Part shown: positions 44,789 to 56,731 of the stretch, in pieces
Numbering within the stretch: the first letter of the stretch is position 1
Layout: every line of letters starts with the position of its first letter
Assembly: GCA_041391505.1 (NCBI GenBank)
Contig: JAWKNW010000030.1
Coordinates: 3,067-67,066 of the forward strand
From: Rhodothermales bacterium
GTDB taxonomy: Bacteria; Bacteroidota; Rhodothermia; Rhodothermales; JAHQVL01
Length of the DNA stretch: 64,000 nt
Reading direction: 5' to 3'
The notes under the pieces: model-generated
What the model was told of the DNA's origin: nothing
Database searches by the model: none
The model's input: the letters and a program-made list of their open reading frames with translations, nothing else
Program-made: the position numbers and the translations under genes

Positions 44789-47422
44789 TTATGCCTCGAC
44801 CACTTCGGGATGTTTGAGGATCTCGAAGGTGAGTCCCGACTTGTCCGGCGCCAGATCGATCTGGACCAGGTCTCCTTCCTGGACGAAGCCGGAGAGCAGT
44901 TCCTCGGCCAGCTTGTTCTCCACCTGACGCTGGAGGACGCGCTTGAGCGGTCGGGCGCCGAAGACGGGGTCGAACCCGCCGGCGGCCAGCCAGTCCATCG
45001 CCGGCTCGGTGAGTTCGAGCGTGATGTTGTGGCTCCGCGCCGCGATGCGCTGGATGCGGGCGAACTGGATCTCGACGATCTTGCGGATGTGCTCCTTCTG
45101 GAGCGGGTGGAACATGACCACCTCGTCGATCCGGTTCAGGAACTCGGGGCGGAGCCGTTTCTTCAGCAGCCCCATCAGATCTTCCTGGAGGCGATCCTCG
45201 GCCGCCGGCGTGAGTTCGCCGTCGAGCGCATCAATCCGCTCCTGGATGACCTCCGAGCCCAGGTTGCTGGTCATGATGATGATGGTGTTCTTAAAGTCGG
45301 CCGTGCGCCCTTTGTTATCGGTGAGCCGGCCGTCGTCCAGCACCTGCAACAGGATGTTGAACACCTCGGGGTGCGCCTTCTCGATTTCGTCGAGCAGGAC
45401 GACCGAGTAGGGCCGGCGACGCACCGCCTCGGTCAGCTGTCCGCCCTCCTCGTGCCCCACGTACCCCGGAGGCGCGCCGATCAGGCGGCTGACGGTGTGG
45501 CGCTCCTGGTACTCGCTCATGTCGATGCGCACCAGGGCTTGCTCGTCGTTGAACAGGAAACTGGCCAGCGCCTTCGCGAGCTCGGTTTTCCCGACGCCGG
45601 TGGTACCGAGGAAGATGAACGACCCGATCGGGCGCGTCTCTTCCTGCAGGCCGGCGCGGCCGCGGCGCACCGCGTTCGAGACGGCCTCGAGGGCATCCTT
45701 CTGGCCCACCACGCGGCGCGCCAGCTCGTCCTCCATCTTGAGCAGCTTCTCGCGCTCGCTCTCGAGCATCCGCGACACCGGGATGCCGGTCCACCGCGAC
45801 ACGATCGCCGCGATGTCCTCGGCGTCGATTTCCTCCTTGAGCAGCGCGCCCTTCTTCTGCACCTCGTCGAGCTTGCTCTTGGCTTCCTCGACCTGTTTCT
45901 CGAGCTGCGGCACGGTCCCGTAGCGGATTTCCGCCACCTTGCCGTAGTCGCCCATCCGCTCCAGGTTTTCGGCCTGGGTGCGGAGGGATTCGATTTCTTC
46001 CTTGGCCTGCTGGATCTGGACGATGAGGTCCTTTTCCCGCTGCCAGCGCACCTGGAGTGCGTTGCGCTCTTCCTCGAGGTTGGCCCGCTGTTCGTTGATG
46101 GAGCTCAGCTTGGACTCGTCCCCGTCCCGCTTGACGGCTTCGCGCTCGATTTCGAGCTGGCGGATCTGGCGTTCGAGGGCGTCGAGCTCTTCGGGCATCG
46201 AGTCGATTTCGATGCGGAGCCGCGCGGCGGCCTCGTCGATCAGGTCGATCGCCTTGTCCGGCAGGAAGCGGGCGGTGATATAGCGGTGGCTGAGTTCGGC
46301 GGCGGCGACGATGGCGCCGTCGAGGATGCGCACCCCGTGGTGCACCTCGTACCGGTCCTTGATGCCGCGCAGGATCGAGATGGTGTCCTCCACGCTCGGC
46401 TCGTCGACGACGACGGTCTGGAAGCGGCGTTCGAGGGCCTTGTCTTTTTCGAGGTATTTGCGGTACTCGTCGAGCGTCGTGGCGCCGATGGCGCGCAGCT
46501 CGCCACGCGCGAGCGCCGGCTTCAGGATGTTGGCCGCGTCCACCGCACCCTCGGCCGCGCCGGCGCCGACGAGCGTGTGGATCTCGTCGATGAACAGCAC
46601 GAGTTCGCCGCCGGAGTCGGTCACTTCCTTGACAACCGCCTTCAGACGGTCCTCGAATTCGCCGCGGTATTTGGCGCCGGCGATGAGCGAGCCGAGATCC
46701 AGCGCGAGGATGCGCTTCGACTTCAGGTTTTCGGGCACGTCGCCCTGCACGATCCGGATGGCGAGCCCTTCGGCGATGGCCGTCTTGCCCACGCCGGGTT
46801 CACCGATCAGGACCGGGTTGTTCTTCGTGCGCCGCGACAGGATCTGGAGCACGCGCCGGATCTCCTCGTCCCGCCCGATGACGGGGTCGATCTTGCCCTT
46901 GCGGGCGAGGTCGTTGAGGTCGCGCGTGTACCGCTTGAGGGCGTCGTAGCGATCTTCGGCGTGCGGGTCGGAGGCGCGTTGACCGCCCCGGATATCCTTC
47001 AGCAGCGCCAGGATGCTATCCTTGCCCACGCCCTGTTCGCGGAGAAACACCCCGAGGTCGTTTTTCCCCTCGGCGAGCGCGATGAGCAGGTGTTCGCTGG
47101 CGACGTATTCGTCCTTGAGCACTTCCGCCTCGGCGAGCGCGCGGTCGAATACCTTTTTGAGTTCGTTCCCGACGAACTGGCCCGAGACGCTCGCGCCGGT
47201 CACCACCGGCAGCTTGCCCATCAGCTGTTCCGCCTTGACGTCGAGAAAGCTGTTGTTGACGCCCAGCTTATTGAATATGGACAGGACGACGCCCTGGGTA
47301 TCGCTCAGGAAGGATTTGAGCAGGTGAACCGGCTCGACCCCCTGGTGATTGTTCGAAGCCGCGATCTCCGTCGCGCGCTTCACCGTCTCCTGCGCCTTAA
47401 CCGTAAATTTCTGCAAGTTCAT
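44789..47422 (-). CDS. clpB: disaggregase ClpB
   Basis: The 877-residue Hsp100 ATPase dissolves protein aggregates together with DnaK. It has the N-domain (about 1-145), AAA-1 with GEPGVGKT (about 204), the ClpB-specific coiled-coil M domain (about 410-530), AAA-2 with GTTGVGKT (about 608) and the C-terminal D2 small domain. Length is normal and the M domain distinguishes it from ClpA and ClpC. No CIRCE element or sigma-32-like box was recognised in 47423-47607. Confidence 0.97.
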   Translation of the reverse strand: MNLQKFTVKAQETVKRATEIAASNNHQGVEPVHLLKSFLSDTQGVVLSIFNKLGVNNSFLDVKAEQLMGKLPVVTGASVSGQFVGNELKKVFDRALAEAEVLKDEYVASEHLLIALAEGKNDLGVFLREQGVGKDSILALLKDIRGGQRASDPHAEDRYDALKRYTRDLNDLARKGKIDPVIGRDEEIRRVLQILSRRTKNNPVLIGEPGVGKTAIAEGLAIRIVQGDVPENLKSKRILALDLGSLIAGAKYRGEFEDRLKAVVKEVTDSGGELVLFIDEIHTLVGAGAAEGAVDAANILKPALARGELRAIGATTLDEYRKYLEKDKALERRFQTVVVDEPSVEDTISILRGIKDRYEVHHGVRILDGAIVAAAELSHRYITARFLPDKAIDLIDEAAARLRIEIDSMPEELDALERQIRQLEIEREAVKRDGDESKLSSINEQRANLEEERNALQVRWQREKDLIVQIQQAKEEIESLRTQAENLERMGDYGKVAEIRYGTVPQLEKQVEEAKSKLDEVQKKGALLKEEIDAEDIAAIVSRWTGIPVSRMLESEREKLLKMEDELARRVVGQKDALEAVSNAVRRGRAGLQEETRPIGSFIFLGTTGVGKTELAKALASFLFNDEQALVRIDMSEYQERHTVSRLIGAPPGYVGHEEGGQLTEAVRRRPYSVVLLDEIEKAHPEVFNILLQVLDDGRLTDNKGRTADFKNTIIIMTSNLGSEVIQERIDALDGELTPAAEDRLQEDLMGLLKKRLRPEFLNRIDEVVMFHPLQKEHIRKIVEIQFARIQRIAARSHNITLELTEPAMDWLAAGGFDPVFGARPLKRVLQRQVENKLAEELLSGFVQEGDLVQIDLAPDKSGLTFEILKHPEVVEA

Positions 47423-47607
47423 GGCCTTCTCACCCGGTCTGTGTGATGCACCCTGGCACAGGTGCTTCTTTCGCCAGCTTCAAACGAAAAACGTACCACG
47501 CGGCCGAACGTGACAGATTGACAGCACGGCCGGCCGATCGAAGGAAGCGATGCCCGCGGATGGCAGCCGGCGGCGTCCGGGCCGCGGCGTCGTGGCAGGA
47601 CTCGGGT

Positions 47608-48561
47608 TCAGATATCGGCCAGGACGTCCGCCAGGCGGTAGGCCGCCAGCGCGGCGCGGCGCTCGGCCACCTGCTTGGCGCGAAGAGGGTATTCTTCCGG
47701 CAGCACCGGCGCCTGGCTCCGCCGATCCTCCACCTCGCCCTGGAGCTGGCCGGCCAGATAAACGGCATCGATCGCGTACCGGCGGCTCTCCAGCGCCCAG
47801 CCCGTCGGGTCGGTGGCTTCGCCGAGTTCGAGGAGCGCCATGCGGGTGTACGTCCGCCCGAGCAGCGTCGCCTGATTGCGCACCTCGCGGACGTTGGCGG
47901 ACGTGCCCAGCAGCTGATCCCAGAAGGCATGGAGGTTCATGCCCTCGCGATTCGGCCGCGGACGAACGAAAAAGTCATTCCCGCCGCGGTCGCCCCTGGG
48001 GTAATCGGCATTGACGAGCGTCGCGGCATGCAGCGGCTGATGCAGGTCGCCGATCAGATGGATGAGCCAGCTCAGATGCACCGCGCGAAGAACCGCGTCC
48101 TGGCGCGTATTCCCGATCTCCGCGATCGAGACCCGGATGCCGTGCAGGACATCGTTCTCCGGCGTCAGGGACGGAGCCAGCGCGAAGCTGTCGGCGACGA
48201 GCGGATAGTTCGTGTAGTGCCACGTGGGGTGGTCGTACGGGCTGCCGCGGCGCCGGATCTGGTCCGGCCAGAGGCTGGCGCGCATGAAAAAGTACTCGCC
48301 GGCATCCATCGAGACCCCCAGCGCCTCGAAGTCCTGCTGCCACGACTCATAGTCGGGGTGATGGTACAGCAGCGCGGCGTAGGCCGCCTGCTGCTCGGGC
48401 GTGAGCGAGCGATACGCCAGCGCCGCGATCATCATGTGACCGTTGCTGCTCCAGGCGAGCGCGGAGGCCGGCGCGAGCAGGGCGAGCGCAACGAGGACGG
48501 CGCCCCAGAAGGGCGCGCGTCCGGGCCGGCGAACCGCCGTATGTGATGTCATGAGGGGCAT
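47608..48561 (-). CDS. S1/P1-type nuclease, secreted
   Basis: The 317-residue product has a signal peptide ending ALA; the mature protein then begins WSSNGH, placing Trp1 at the N-terminus, which supplies zinc ligands in this family. Further zinc-ligand motifs are LIHLIGDLHQPLHAA (about 160-175) and NLHAFWDQLL (about 208). It degrades single-stranded DNA, RNA or 3'-nucleotides outside the cytoplasm, probably for phosphate or nucleoside supply. Two close ATG codons (48561, 48552) are possible. It follows the DUF2914 gene by 15 bases on the same strand. Confidence 0.9.
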   Translation of the reverse strand: MPLMTSHTAVRRPGRAPFWGAVLVALALLAPASALAWSSNGHMMIAALAYRSLTPEQQAAYAALLYHHPDYESWQQDFEALGVSMDAGEYFFMRASLWPDQIRRRGSPYDHPTWHYTNYPLVADSFALAPSLTPENDVLHGIRVSIAEIGNTRQDAVLRAVHLSWLIHLIGDLHQPLHAATLVNADYPRGDRGGNDFFVRPRPNREGMNLHAFWDQLLGTSANVREVRNQATLLGRTYTRMALLELGEATDPTGWALESRRYAIDAVYLAGQLQGEVEDRRSQAPVLPEEYPLRAKQVAERRAALAAYRLADVLADI

Positions 48562-48576
48562 GAAAACGCGTAGGGT

Positions 48577-48996
48577 TTAACCGTCGGCGCGCCGAATGGT
48601 AAAGGTGGCGCGTTTGAGCACTTCGCCTTCGGACGACTGCACTTCGACTTCCCAGATCCCTTCGCCCTGCGCCAGCAGCGCCTCGGTCGAACGTCCGCTC
48701 CAGGTCCGCCACGACGCGGCGCCGACCTCGAGCTTGACGCGGCGTTTCTCCTCGCCGTTGAAGGACCAGATGTGGTAGACGTGCGTCGGCGGACGGGCGC
48801 CCTCGATCCGGGTATGGCAATAAATCATGTCGGGCCGGCTGGTGAACGTCGTTCCCGTTCCAACAAGCTCCCGGTCTTCGATACCCGTACCGAAGCGGAT
48901 TGATTCGACGACGACGACCTGGCCGTCCTGCGCCCGAACGCGCGCCGGCGAGATCGCCAGGGCGGTGAGCGCCATCAACAGGGTAAACCAATTCAT
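48577..48996 (-). CDS. DUF2914-domain secreted protein
   Basis: The 139-residue product has a signal peptide (MNWFTLLMALTALAISPARV) and a C-terminal DUF2914 domain: CHTRIEGARPPTHVYHIWSF, WRTWSGRSTEAL, GIWEVEVQSSEGEVLKRATF. The domain is beta-rich and of unknown function. An upstream ATG at 49020 in frame would add eight residues and is also possible. It is probably co-transcribed with the nuclease gene. Confidence 0.8.
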   Translation of the reverse strand: MNWFTLLMALTALAISPARVRAQDGQVVVVESIRFGTGIEDRELVGTGTTFTSRPDMIYCHTRIEGARPPTHVYHIWSFNGEEKRRVKLEVGAASWRTWSGRSTEALLAQGEGIWEVEVQSSEGEVLKRATFTIRRADG

Positions 48997-49273
48997 GATA
49001 GCGTAGCGATTGAATTCCATCAGGATGCGCACCAGCTCCATCGCCGGCCCCGTCCACCCGGAGGCTCGATGGACTGGCGCGTCCGAGGCCGTGGTCGCCT
49101 CGATAAGTAGGTCATTACGTACGCGGGGCGATGCGAACCAGACCCGAAAGCCGCCTTGCGCGCCCGGTCCTTCCGCTCGTTCGGTATCGGGTTTGCAAAT
49201 TTGCCCCTCCAGCCCCGAGAATGCCTCGATGAGCGCGCCGCATGGGCGCATCGAACTTCTGCTCCGGAAAGAC

Positions 49274-51571
<2,298 letters not shown>

Positions 51572-51685
51572 GCGGATTGCCGGCCGGCGCCTCCGTCCCT
51601 GATTTCGTGCGAAGCTTCACACGAAACGCTAAACCTTTCGCGTTCGTACGTGGAACGCGAACCGATTGCGCGCTATTTTCCCGGC

Positions 51686-52561
51686 ATGGACCTGAAAGAG
51701 CTCTTCAAGAAGATTCGCCAGATCGAGATCCGCACCAAGGGTCTGGTTGAAGACGTGTTCGGCGGCGAATACCATTCGGCCTTCAAGGGGCAGGGGATGG
51801 AATTCGCCGAAGTGCGCCCCTACCAGTTCGGCGACGACATCCGGAGCATCGACTGGAACGTGACGGCGCGCACCGGAGAGCCGTATATCAAGAAGTTCGA
51901 GGAGGAGCGGGAGCAGACGCTCATGCTGCTCGTGGATGTGAGCGGGTCGGAGGATTTCGGCACCCGGTACAAATTCAAGCGCGAGATCGCGGCCGAGATC
52001 TCGGCGATCGTCGCCTTCAGCGCGATCCGCAACAACGACAAGGTGGGGCTCATCCTGTTTTCGGACGAGGTGGAGCTGTTCGTGCCGCCCAAGAAGGGCC
52101 GCCGGCATGTGCTCCGCATGATCCGCGATCTCTACGCGCACGACCGCCACAGCCGCGGCACCGACGTGAGCGTCGCCCTCAACCGCGTCATCCACGTGCT
52201 GAAACGGCGCTCGATCGTCATCCTCATCAGCGATTTTATGGTGGACAACTACGAGCGTCCGCTGCGCGCGGTGGCGTCGCGGCACGACACCATCGCCGTG
52301 CACATCCAGGATCCGCGCGAAGAGGAACTGCCGGCACTGGGTCTGGTTGACCTGACGGATGCGGAAACGGGCGAAACCATCACGTTCGACACCCGGAATC
52401 CCGCCGCCCTCGAAGCCTACACCCGGCACGCCCGTACGCACCAGACGAAGACGACCGAACTGCTCCGCCGGCTTCGCGTGGATCGGGTGGGGATTTCGAC
52501 GGACGAAGGGTATGTGGAGCCGCTCATCCAGTTTTTCCGCCGGCGCAGCAAAATGAGTTGA
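51686..52561 (+). CDS. DUF58-domain protein
   Basis: The 291-residue product has a DUF58/VWA-like domain: RPYQFGDDIRSIDWNVTAR (about 50-68), MLLVDVSGSEDFG (about 85, MIDAS-like DxSxS), LILISDFM (about 190). In most genomes it partners a MoxR AAA+ ATPase in protein maturation or envelope stress. Here no moxR precedes it; the upstream gene is the di-heme peroxidase fusion. It starts the Bat run; the next gene follows by 28 bases. Confidence 0.9.
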   Translation: MDLKELFKKIRQIEIRTKGLVEDVFGGEYHSAFKGQGMEFAEVRPYQFGDDIRSIDWNVTARTGEPYIKKFEEEREQTLMLLVDVSGSEDFGTRYKFKREIAAEISAIVAFSAIRNNDKVGLILFSDEVELFVPPKKGRRHVLRMIRDLYAHDRHSRGTDVSVALNRVIHVLKRRSIVILISDFMVDNYERPLRAVASRHDTIAVHIQDPREEELPALGLVDLTDAETGETITFDTRNPAALEAYTRHARTHQTKTTELLRRLRVDRVGISTDEGYVEPLIQFFRRRSKMS

Positions 52562-52589
52562 CGGGTTCACGCCCACTCTGGAAACGGTC

Positions 52590-53633
52590 ATGCCGCGAAT
52601 CTCCCACATCCCCTTCTGGCGCCTCATCGGCTGGCCGCTGGCCGCGCTGCTGGTCGCCGCCGCCCTGCCGCTACGGAGCGCGGCCGGGCAGGATGTGTGG
52701 TCGTACGTATCGAAAGACAGCGTGTCGGTGGGCGACCGGTTCGCGCTGTACATCGTGGCGGAGCACGAGGCCGACGCCCAGCCGCTCTTCCTCCCGCCCG
52801 AAGCCGGCGAGGCCTTTGGGGATCTCGAGATCGTGGGGATGTCCGATATCTACAGCAGGCTGATCGAAGGCGGGGCCGGACGCCGGCAGGACAGCGTCGT
52901 CTATCAGGTCACCACCTTTGCGCTGGACACCGCGTTCGTGCCGGCGATTCCCGTGTTTTTCCTCCGCGGCCTGGATACGCTGCGCGCAGAGACCTTCCCG
53001 ATCGTCATCCCCGTGAAGTCGCTGGTGACCGAGGAGGCGGAGGGCATCCGCAACCTGGCGCCGCTGGCCGAATTCCCGGTGTCGATCTGGCCCTGGATCG
53101 TGGGATTGCTGCTGGCGGCCGGCCTGGGTTATGCGGCGTACCGCTACATGAATACCCGCCCGGCGCCCGTGCCGGAGGCGATACCGATCGCCCGCCCGCA
53201 GGAGGCGCCGTACGCCTTTGCGATGCGCCGGCTCGGCGAGCTGCAGAAAAAAGCCAATCTGAGCGATCTCAAGACCATCAAGCCCTATTATGTGGAGATG
53301 TCGGAGATCATCCGCATCTACCTGTCACGCCGGCTGCGCATCCCCGCGATGGAATCGACCACGCACGAACTCGTGGCCCTGCTGAAGCGCCGCGTCGACG
53401 CGAAGGTGATTCCGGACGACACGGTCGGCAAGGCCCAGCAGATTTTCCGCGTGATGGACCTCGTCAAGTTTGCAGACCTGCTCCCGCCGCCCCATGTGGG
53501 CCAGGAGGCGATGAACCGCACCCGCGCCCTGATCGAGGCCATCGAGGCCACGCTCAAGGCAGCCGAGAAGCCGCCTGAGACGCCGCCCGAGCCCCAGGCC
53601 GCGCCGGCCGACGCCGCGCAGGACGCCGCCTGA
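52590..53633 (+). CDS. BatD-like (DUF4381-type) membrane protein
   Basis: The 347-residue product has a signal peptide, a beta-rich periplasmic part (about 40-150: VSVGDRFALYIVAE, VVYQVTTFALDT), one transmembrane helix (about 166-186, WIVGLLLAAGLGYAAY) and a cytoplasmic helical region with a Pro/Ala-rich tail. It is the usual third gene in Bacteroidota bat loci, related to the C-terminal part of BatD. The sirtuin gene starts three bases after its stop. Confidence 0.8.
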   Translation: MPRISHIPFWRLIGWPLAALLVAAALPLRSAAGQDVWSYVSKDSVSVGDRFALYIVAEHEADAQPLFLPPEAGEAFGDLEIVGMSDIYSRLIEGGAGRRQDSVVYQVTTFALDTAFVPAIPVFFLRGLDTLRAETFPIVIPVKSLVTEEAEGIRNLAPLAEFPVSIWPWIVGLLLAAGLGYAAYRYMNTRPAPVPEAIPIARPQEAPYAFAMRRLGELQKKANLSDLKTIKPYYVEMSEIIRIYLSRRLRIPAMESTTHELVALLKRRVDAKVIPDDTVGKAQQIFRVMDLVKFADLLPPPHVGQEAMNRTRALIEAIEATLKAAEKPPETPPEPQAAPADAAQDAA

Positions 53634-53636
53634 CCG

Positions 53637-54416
53637 ATGGACAGACCCGCGCGCTCCTTCAGCCAGCCGTTGCTGGACCGGTTGCGCCGCGCAAGGCGGA
53701 TCGCCGTGCTCACGGGCGCCGGCATCAGCGCCGAGAGCGGCATCGCGACGTTCCGCGACCCCGGCGGGTTGTGGAGCCGGTTCCGCCCCGAGGACCTCGC
53801 GAACGTCGACGCGTTCCTTCGGAAGCCGGATCTGGTGCAGCGCTGGTATGCCGAGCGCCGGCGGATCGCGGCGGAGGCCGAGCCCAACGCCGGCCATCGC
53901 GCGCTGGTCGACCTCGAAGCGATGACCGACGACTTCACGCTGATCACCCAGAACGTCGACGGCCTCCACCGGCGGGCGGGGAGCCGCAACGTGCTGGAAC
54001 TCCACGGCAACATCAACCGGAACTATTGCATCGCCTGCCGCGCGCCGGCGCCGGAAGGCTTCGCCGACCGCCTCGCCGAAGGCGCGCCGGCGGATTGCCC
54101 GTCGTGCGGCGGCTTCATCCGGCCGGATGTCGTATGGTTCGGCGAACTGCTGCCGGCCGACGCCACCGAGCAGGCCTTCGCGGCCGCCCGGCGCGCCGAC
54201 GTCGTGCTGAGCATCGGCACCAGCGGGGTCGTGTTTCCGGCCGCCCAGATCCCGCTCACCGGCCGCGACCACGGCGCATATGCCGTCGAAATCAACATCG
54301 AACCCAGCGCCATCGCGGGATATATGGACGAAACCCTGATCGGTCCGGCCGGTACGGTGTTGCCGGAACTCCTGTCCGCCCTGCGCGAACAGGCCGGCGA
54401 ACCGGTCGGCGAATGA
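53637..54416 (+). CDS. cobB: NAD-dependent sirtuin deacylase (CobB type)
   Basis: The 259-residue product removes acyl groups from lysines with NAD. Motifs: VLTGAGISAESGIATFRD (about 24-41), TQNVDGLH (about 104-111), catalytic His in LELHGNINR (about 122), a C4 zinc module (CIAC and CPSC, about 131-160), and SIGTSG. The pair Tyr and Arg in WYAERRR (about 70-73) matches the class III pattern that favours succinyl- or malonyl-lysine. It sits inside the bat operon, three bases after the BatD-like gene and 31 before batA. Confidence 0.93.
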   Translation: MDRPARSFSQPLLDRLRRARRIAVLTGAGISAESGIATFRDPGGLWSRFRPEDLANVDAFLRKPDLVQRWYAERRRIAAEAEPNAGHRALVDLEAMTDDFTLITQNVDGLHRRAGSRNVLELHGNINRNYCIACRAPAPEGFADRLAEGAPADCPSCGGFIRPDVVWFGELLPADATEQAFAAARRADVVLSIGTSGVVFPAAQIPLTGRDHGAYAVEINIEPSAIAGYMDETLIGPAGTVLPELLSALREQAGEPVGE

Positions 54417-54447
54417 ACCGTTAGGAGATTCAGGCAACACCCAACCC

Positions 54448-55434
54448 ATGGAATTCGCGCAACCCTACTGGCTCTTCCTCCTGCTCCTGGCGCCGCTTCT
54501 CGGCGCCTGGGAGTACTGGCGCGCGCGGCGCAAACGGGCGGGGATGCAGTTCAGCAACATCGCCTCGGTGAAGGCCGCCCCACGCTCCGTCTGGACGTAC
54601 CTGCGCGGCCTCCCGTCGCTGCTGCGCGTCGGGGCCTTCGTGCTCGGCGTCATCGCCCTCGCCCGGCCCCAGGACCGCGACACGGTGGTCGAGCGCTTCG
54701 CGGAAGGCGTCGACATCATCATGGTGCTGGATACGTCGACCTCCATGCGCGCGCAGGACTTCGAGCCGAACCGGTTCGAGGCGGCGCGCGAAGTGGCCGG
54801 CGAGTTCGTCAAGGGCCGCGTATCCGACCGTGTCGGCCTCGTCGTGTTCGCCGCCAAGGCGTTCACGCAGGCCCCGCTGACGCTGGACTACAGCTTCCTC
54901 CAGCAGATGCTCGCCGAAGTCGAGGTGGGCGTCATCGAAGACGGCACGGCCATCGGCACGGCCCTGGCGATGGCCGTCAACCGCTTGAAGGAAACTGACG
55001 CGAAGAGCAAGGTGGTGATCCTCCTGACGGACGGCCAGAACAACCGGGGCGAGATCGACCCCGTGACGGCCGCGGAAGTGGCCGAAGCCGTCGGCGTGCG
55101 GGTCTATACGATCGGCGTGGGCGCGCATGGCGAAGCGCCGTTCATCATCGATCATCCCTTCGCCGGCCGCCAGCGCCGCATGGTGCCCGTCGAGATCGAC
55201 GAGGACATGCTGCGCAACGTGGCCGAAAAAACCGGCGGACAATATTTTCGCGCGACCAACAAGGAAGCGCTGAGCACCATCTACGAAGAAATCGGCAACC
55301 TCGAAAAGACCAAGGTCGAGGAACGGATCTACACCGACTATACCGAGCGCTATGCCACGTTCCTCTGGCCGGCCTTCGTATTGCTCCTGCTGGAGGTCCT
55401 GCTCTCGTCGACGCGACTGAGGAGGTTTCCTTGA
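54448..55434 (+). CDS. batA: BatA, VWA-domain membrane protein
   Basis: The 328-residue product has an N-terminal BatA segment with two membrane helices (about 5-20 and 55-75), a VWA domain with an intact metal site MVLDTSTSM (about 92-100) and T-D in LLTDGQNNRG (about 192), and a C-terminal transmembrane helix (about 305-325). It is a periplasm-facing scaffold in the Bat complex, linked to aerotolerance and virulence in Bacteroides and Leptospira. Confidence 0.93.
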   Translation: MEFAQPYWLFLLLLAPLLGAWEYWRARRKRAGMQFSNIASVKAAPRSVWTYLRGLPSLLRVGAFVLGVIALARPQDRDTVVERFAEGVDIIMVLDTSTSMRAQDFEPNRFEAAREVAGEFVKGRVSDRVGLVVFAAKAFTQAPLTLDYSFLQQMLAEVEVGVIEDGTAIGTALAMAVNRLKETDAKSKVVILLTDGQNNRGEIDPVTAAEVAEAVGVRVYTIGVGAHGEAPFIIDHPFAGRQRRMVPVEIDEDMLRNVAEKTGGQYFRATNKEALSTIYEEIGNLEKTKVEERIYTDYTERYATFLWPAFVLLLLEVLLSSTRLRRFP

Positions 55435-55436
55435 AG

Positions 55437-55565
55437 GGTTCAAGGTTCGAGGGGCATGGTTCAATGGATGTGTCGTTCACGTTCATCAAGACCATGCCTC
55501 GTTCCTCCTCGGACGGAGTCCGGCCGAAACCCGACCTTAAACCTTGATCCCAGAACCCTGAACCA
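55437..55565. repeat. TTGAACC-family inverted repeats between batA and batB
   Basis: GGGTTCAAGGTT at 55437 and following has its inverted counterpart in the stretch AACCTTGATCCC-CCCTGAACC (about 55538-55563); inner arms GGGCATGGTT and ACCATGCC add a second stem. It lies inside an operon, so it may act on mRNA stability rather than as a terminator. Confidence 0.6.
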
Positions 55566-55570
55566 ACCCC

Positions 55571-56629
55571 ATGAACTGGCTACACCCTGAATACATCTGG
55601 AGCCTGCTGGCCGTGCCGGTGGCGGTGCTGCTCTTTTTGTGGGCGGCATGGCAGCGGCGAAAGGCGTTGCAGGCGTTCGGTCATGTTCCGCTGGTGTCGC
55701 GGCTGACGGCGGCCGTGAGCAGCCGGCGCCGGCGATGGAAGTCGGGCCTGGCCGTGCTGGGGTTGCTGTTTATTGCGGTGGCGCTGGTGGGACCGCGTTT
55801 CGGGACCAAGCTGCGCGAAGTGAAGCGCGAGGGCATCGATTTCGTCATCGCGCTGGACGTTTCGGCCTCGATGATGGCCGAAGACGTGGCGCCGAACCGG
55901 CTGGACCGCGCCCGCAACGAAGTAAAGAAGCTGATCGGCGAGCTGCAGGGCGACCGAGTCGGGCTTGTCACCTTTGCCGGCGACGCCTTCATCCAGTGCC
56001 CGCTGACGACCGACTACAGCGCCGTCCGGCTCTTTCTCGACGTGGCCGACCCGTCCCTGATCCCGACGCCCGGGACCGACTTCGGCGCCGCGCTCAACAT
56101 GGCCATCCAGGCCTTCAAGGGCGGCGCGAAGGACGGCGAGGGTCCGCCGCCGGAAGAACGGACGAAGGCGCTCCTGATCGTTTCCGACGGCGAAAACCAT
56201 GTCGCCAACCTGGAGCAGGTGCTGACGCAGGCCCGCGAATCCAAGATCGTCATCTTCACGGCCGGCGTGGGCGAAACGGATGGCGTGCCGATACCGGTTT
56301 ACCGCAACGGCCGGCGTATCGATTACAAAAAAGATCGACGCGGCCGGGTGGTCAGCACGCAGCTCGAGGAAGAAGGACTCCAGAAACTCGCGGAAGACGG
56401 CGCCTACTTCCGCATCGCGCGGACCTCCAGTTCGCTCCCTAAAATAACGGCGAGCCTACAACGTTTACAGAAAACAGAGTTCGGCGCGGAAGAGTTCGAA
56501 GAATACGAGGAGCAGTATCAGTGGCCGCTGGCGCTGGGCCTGTTCCTCCTGTTGCTCGAACGGTTTGTCAGCGACCGACGTAAAAAAACAACCCCAGACC
56601 TCGAACTGGCGAAAGAGGCGGTTTCTTGA
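55571..56629 (+). CDS. batB: BatB, VWA-domain membrane protein
   Basis: The 352-residue product has an N-terminal helix (about 8-25), a second helix near 55-75, a VWA domain with metal site ALDVSASMM (about 94-102) and IVSDGENH (about 202), and a C-terminal membrane helix (about 315-335). An insert GAKDGEGPPPEERT (about 183-196) lies in the VWA domain. It is the usual partner of BatA. Confidence 0.93.
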   Translation: MNWLHPEYIWSLLAVPVAVLLFLWAAWQRRKALQAFGHVPLVSRLTAAVSSRRRRWKSGLAVLGLLFIAVALVGPRFGTKLREVKREGIDFVIALDVSASMMAEDVAPNRLDRARNEVKKLIGELQGDRVGLVTFAGDAFIQCPLTTDYSAVRLFLDVADPSLIPTPGTDFGAALNMAIQAFKGGAKDGEGPPPEERTKALLIVSDGENHVANLEQVLTQARESKIVIFTAGVGETDGVPIPVYRNGRRIDYKKDRRGRVVSTQLEEEGLQKLAEDGAYFRIARTSSSLPKITASLQRLQKTEFGAEEFEEYEEQYQWPLALGLFLLLLERFVSDRRKKTTPDLELAKEAVS

Positions 56630-56704
56630 GGTTCGAGGTTTGACGTTCAAGGTTCGATGGGCTTGACCTGATGCCTTTGAACCTCAAACCTTGAACCTCG
56701 AACC
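56630..56704. repeat. TTGAACC-family hairpin between batB and batC
   Basis: GGTTCGAGGTT (56630-56640) and AACCTCGAACC (56694-56704) are perfect inverted arms; related words (GTTCAAGG, CCTTGAAC) fill the middle. Same family as 55437-55565 and 44726-44755. Confidence 0.7.
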
Positions 56705-56731
56705 ATAAAACTCACCCCGCCACCAATCCTC

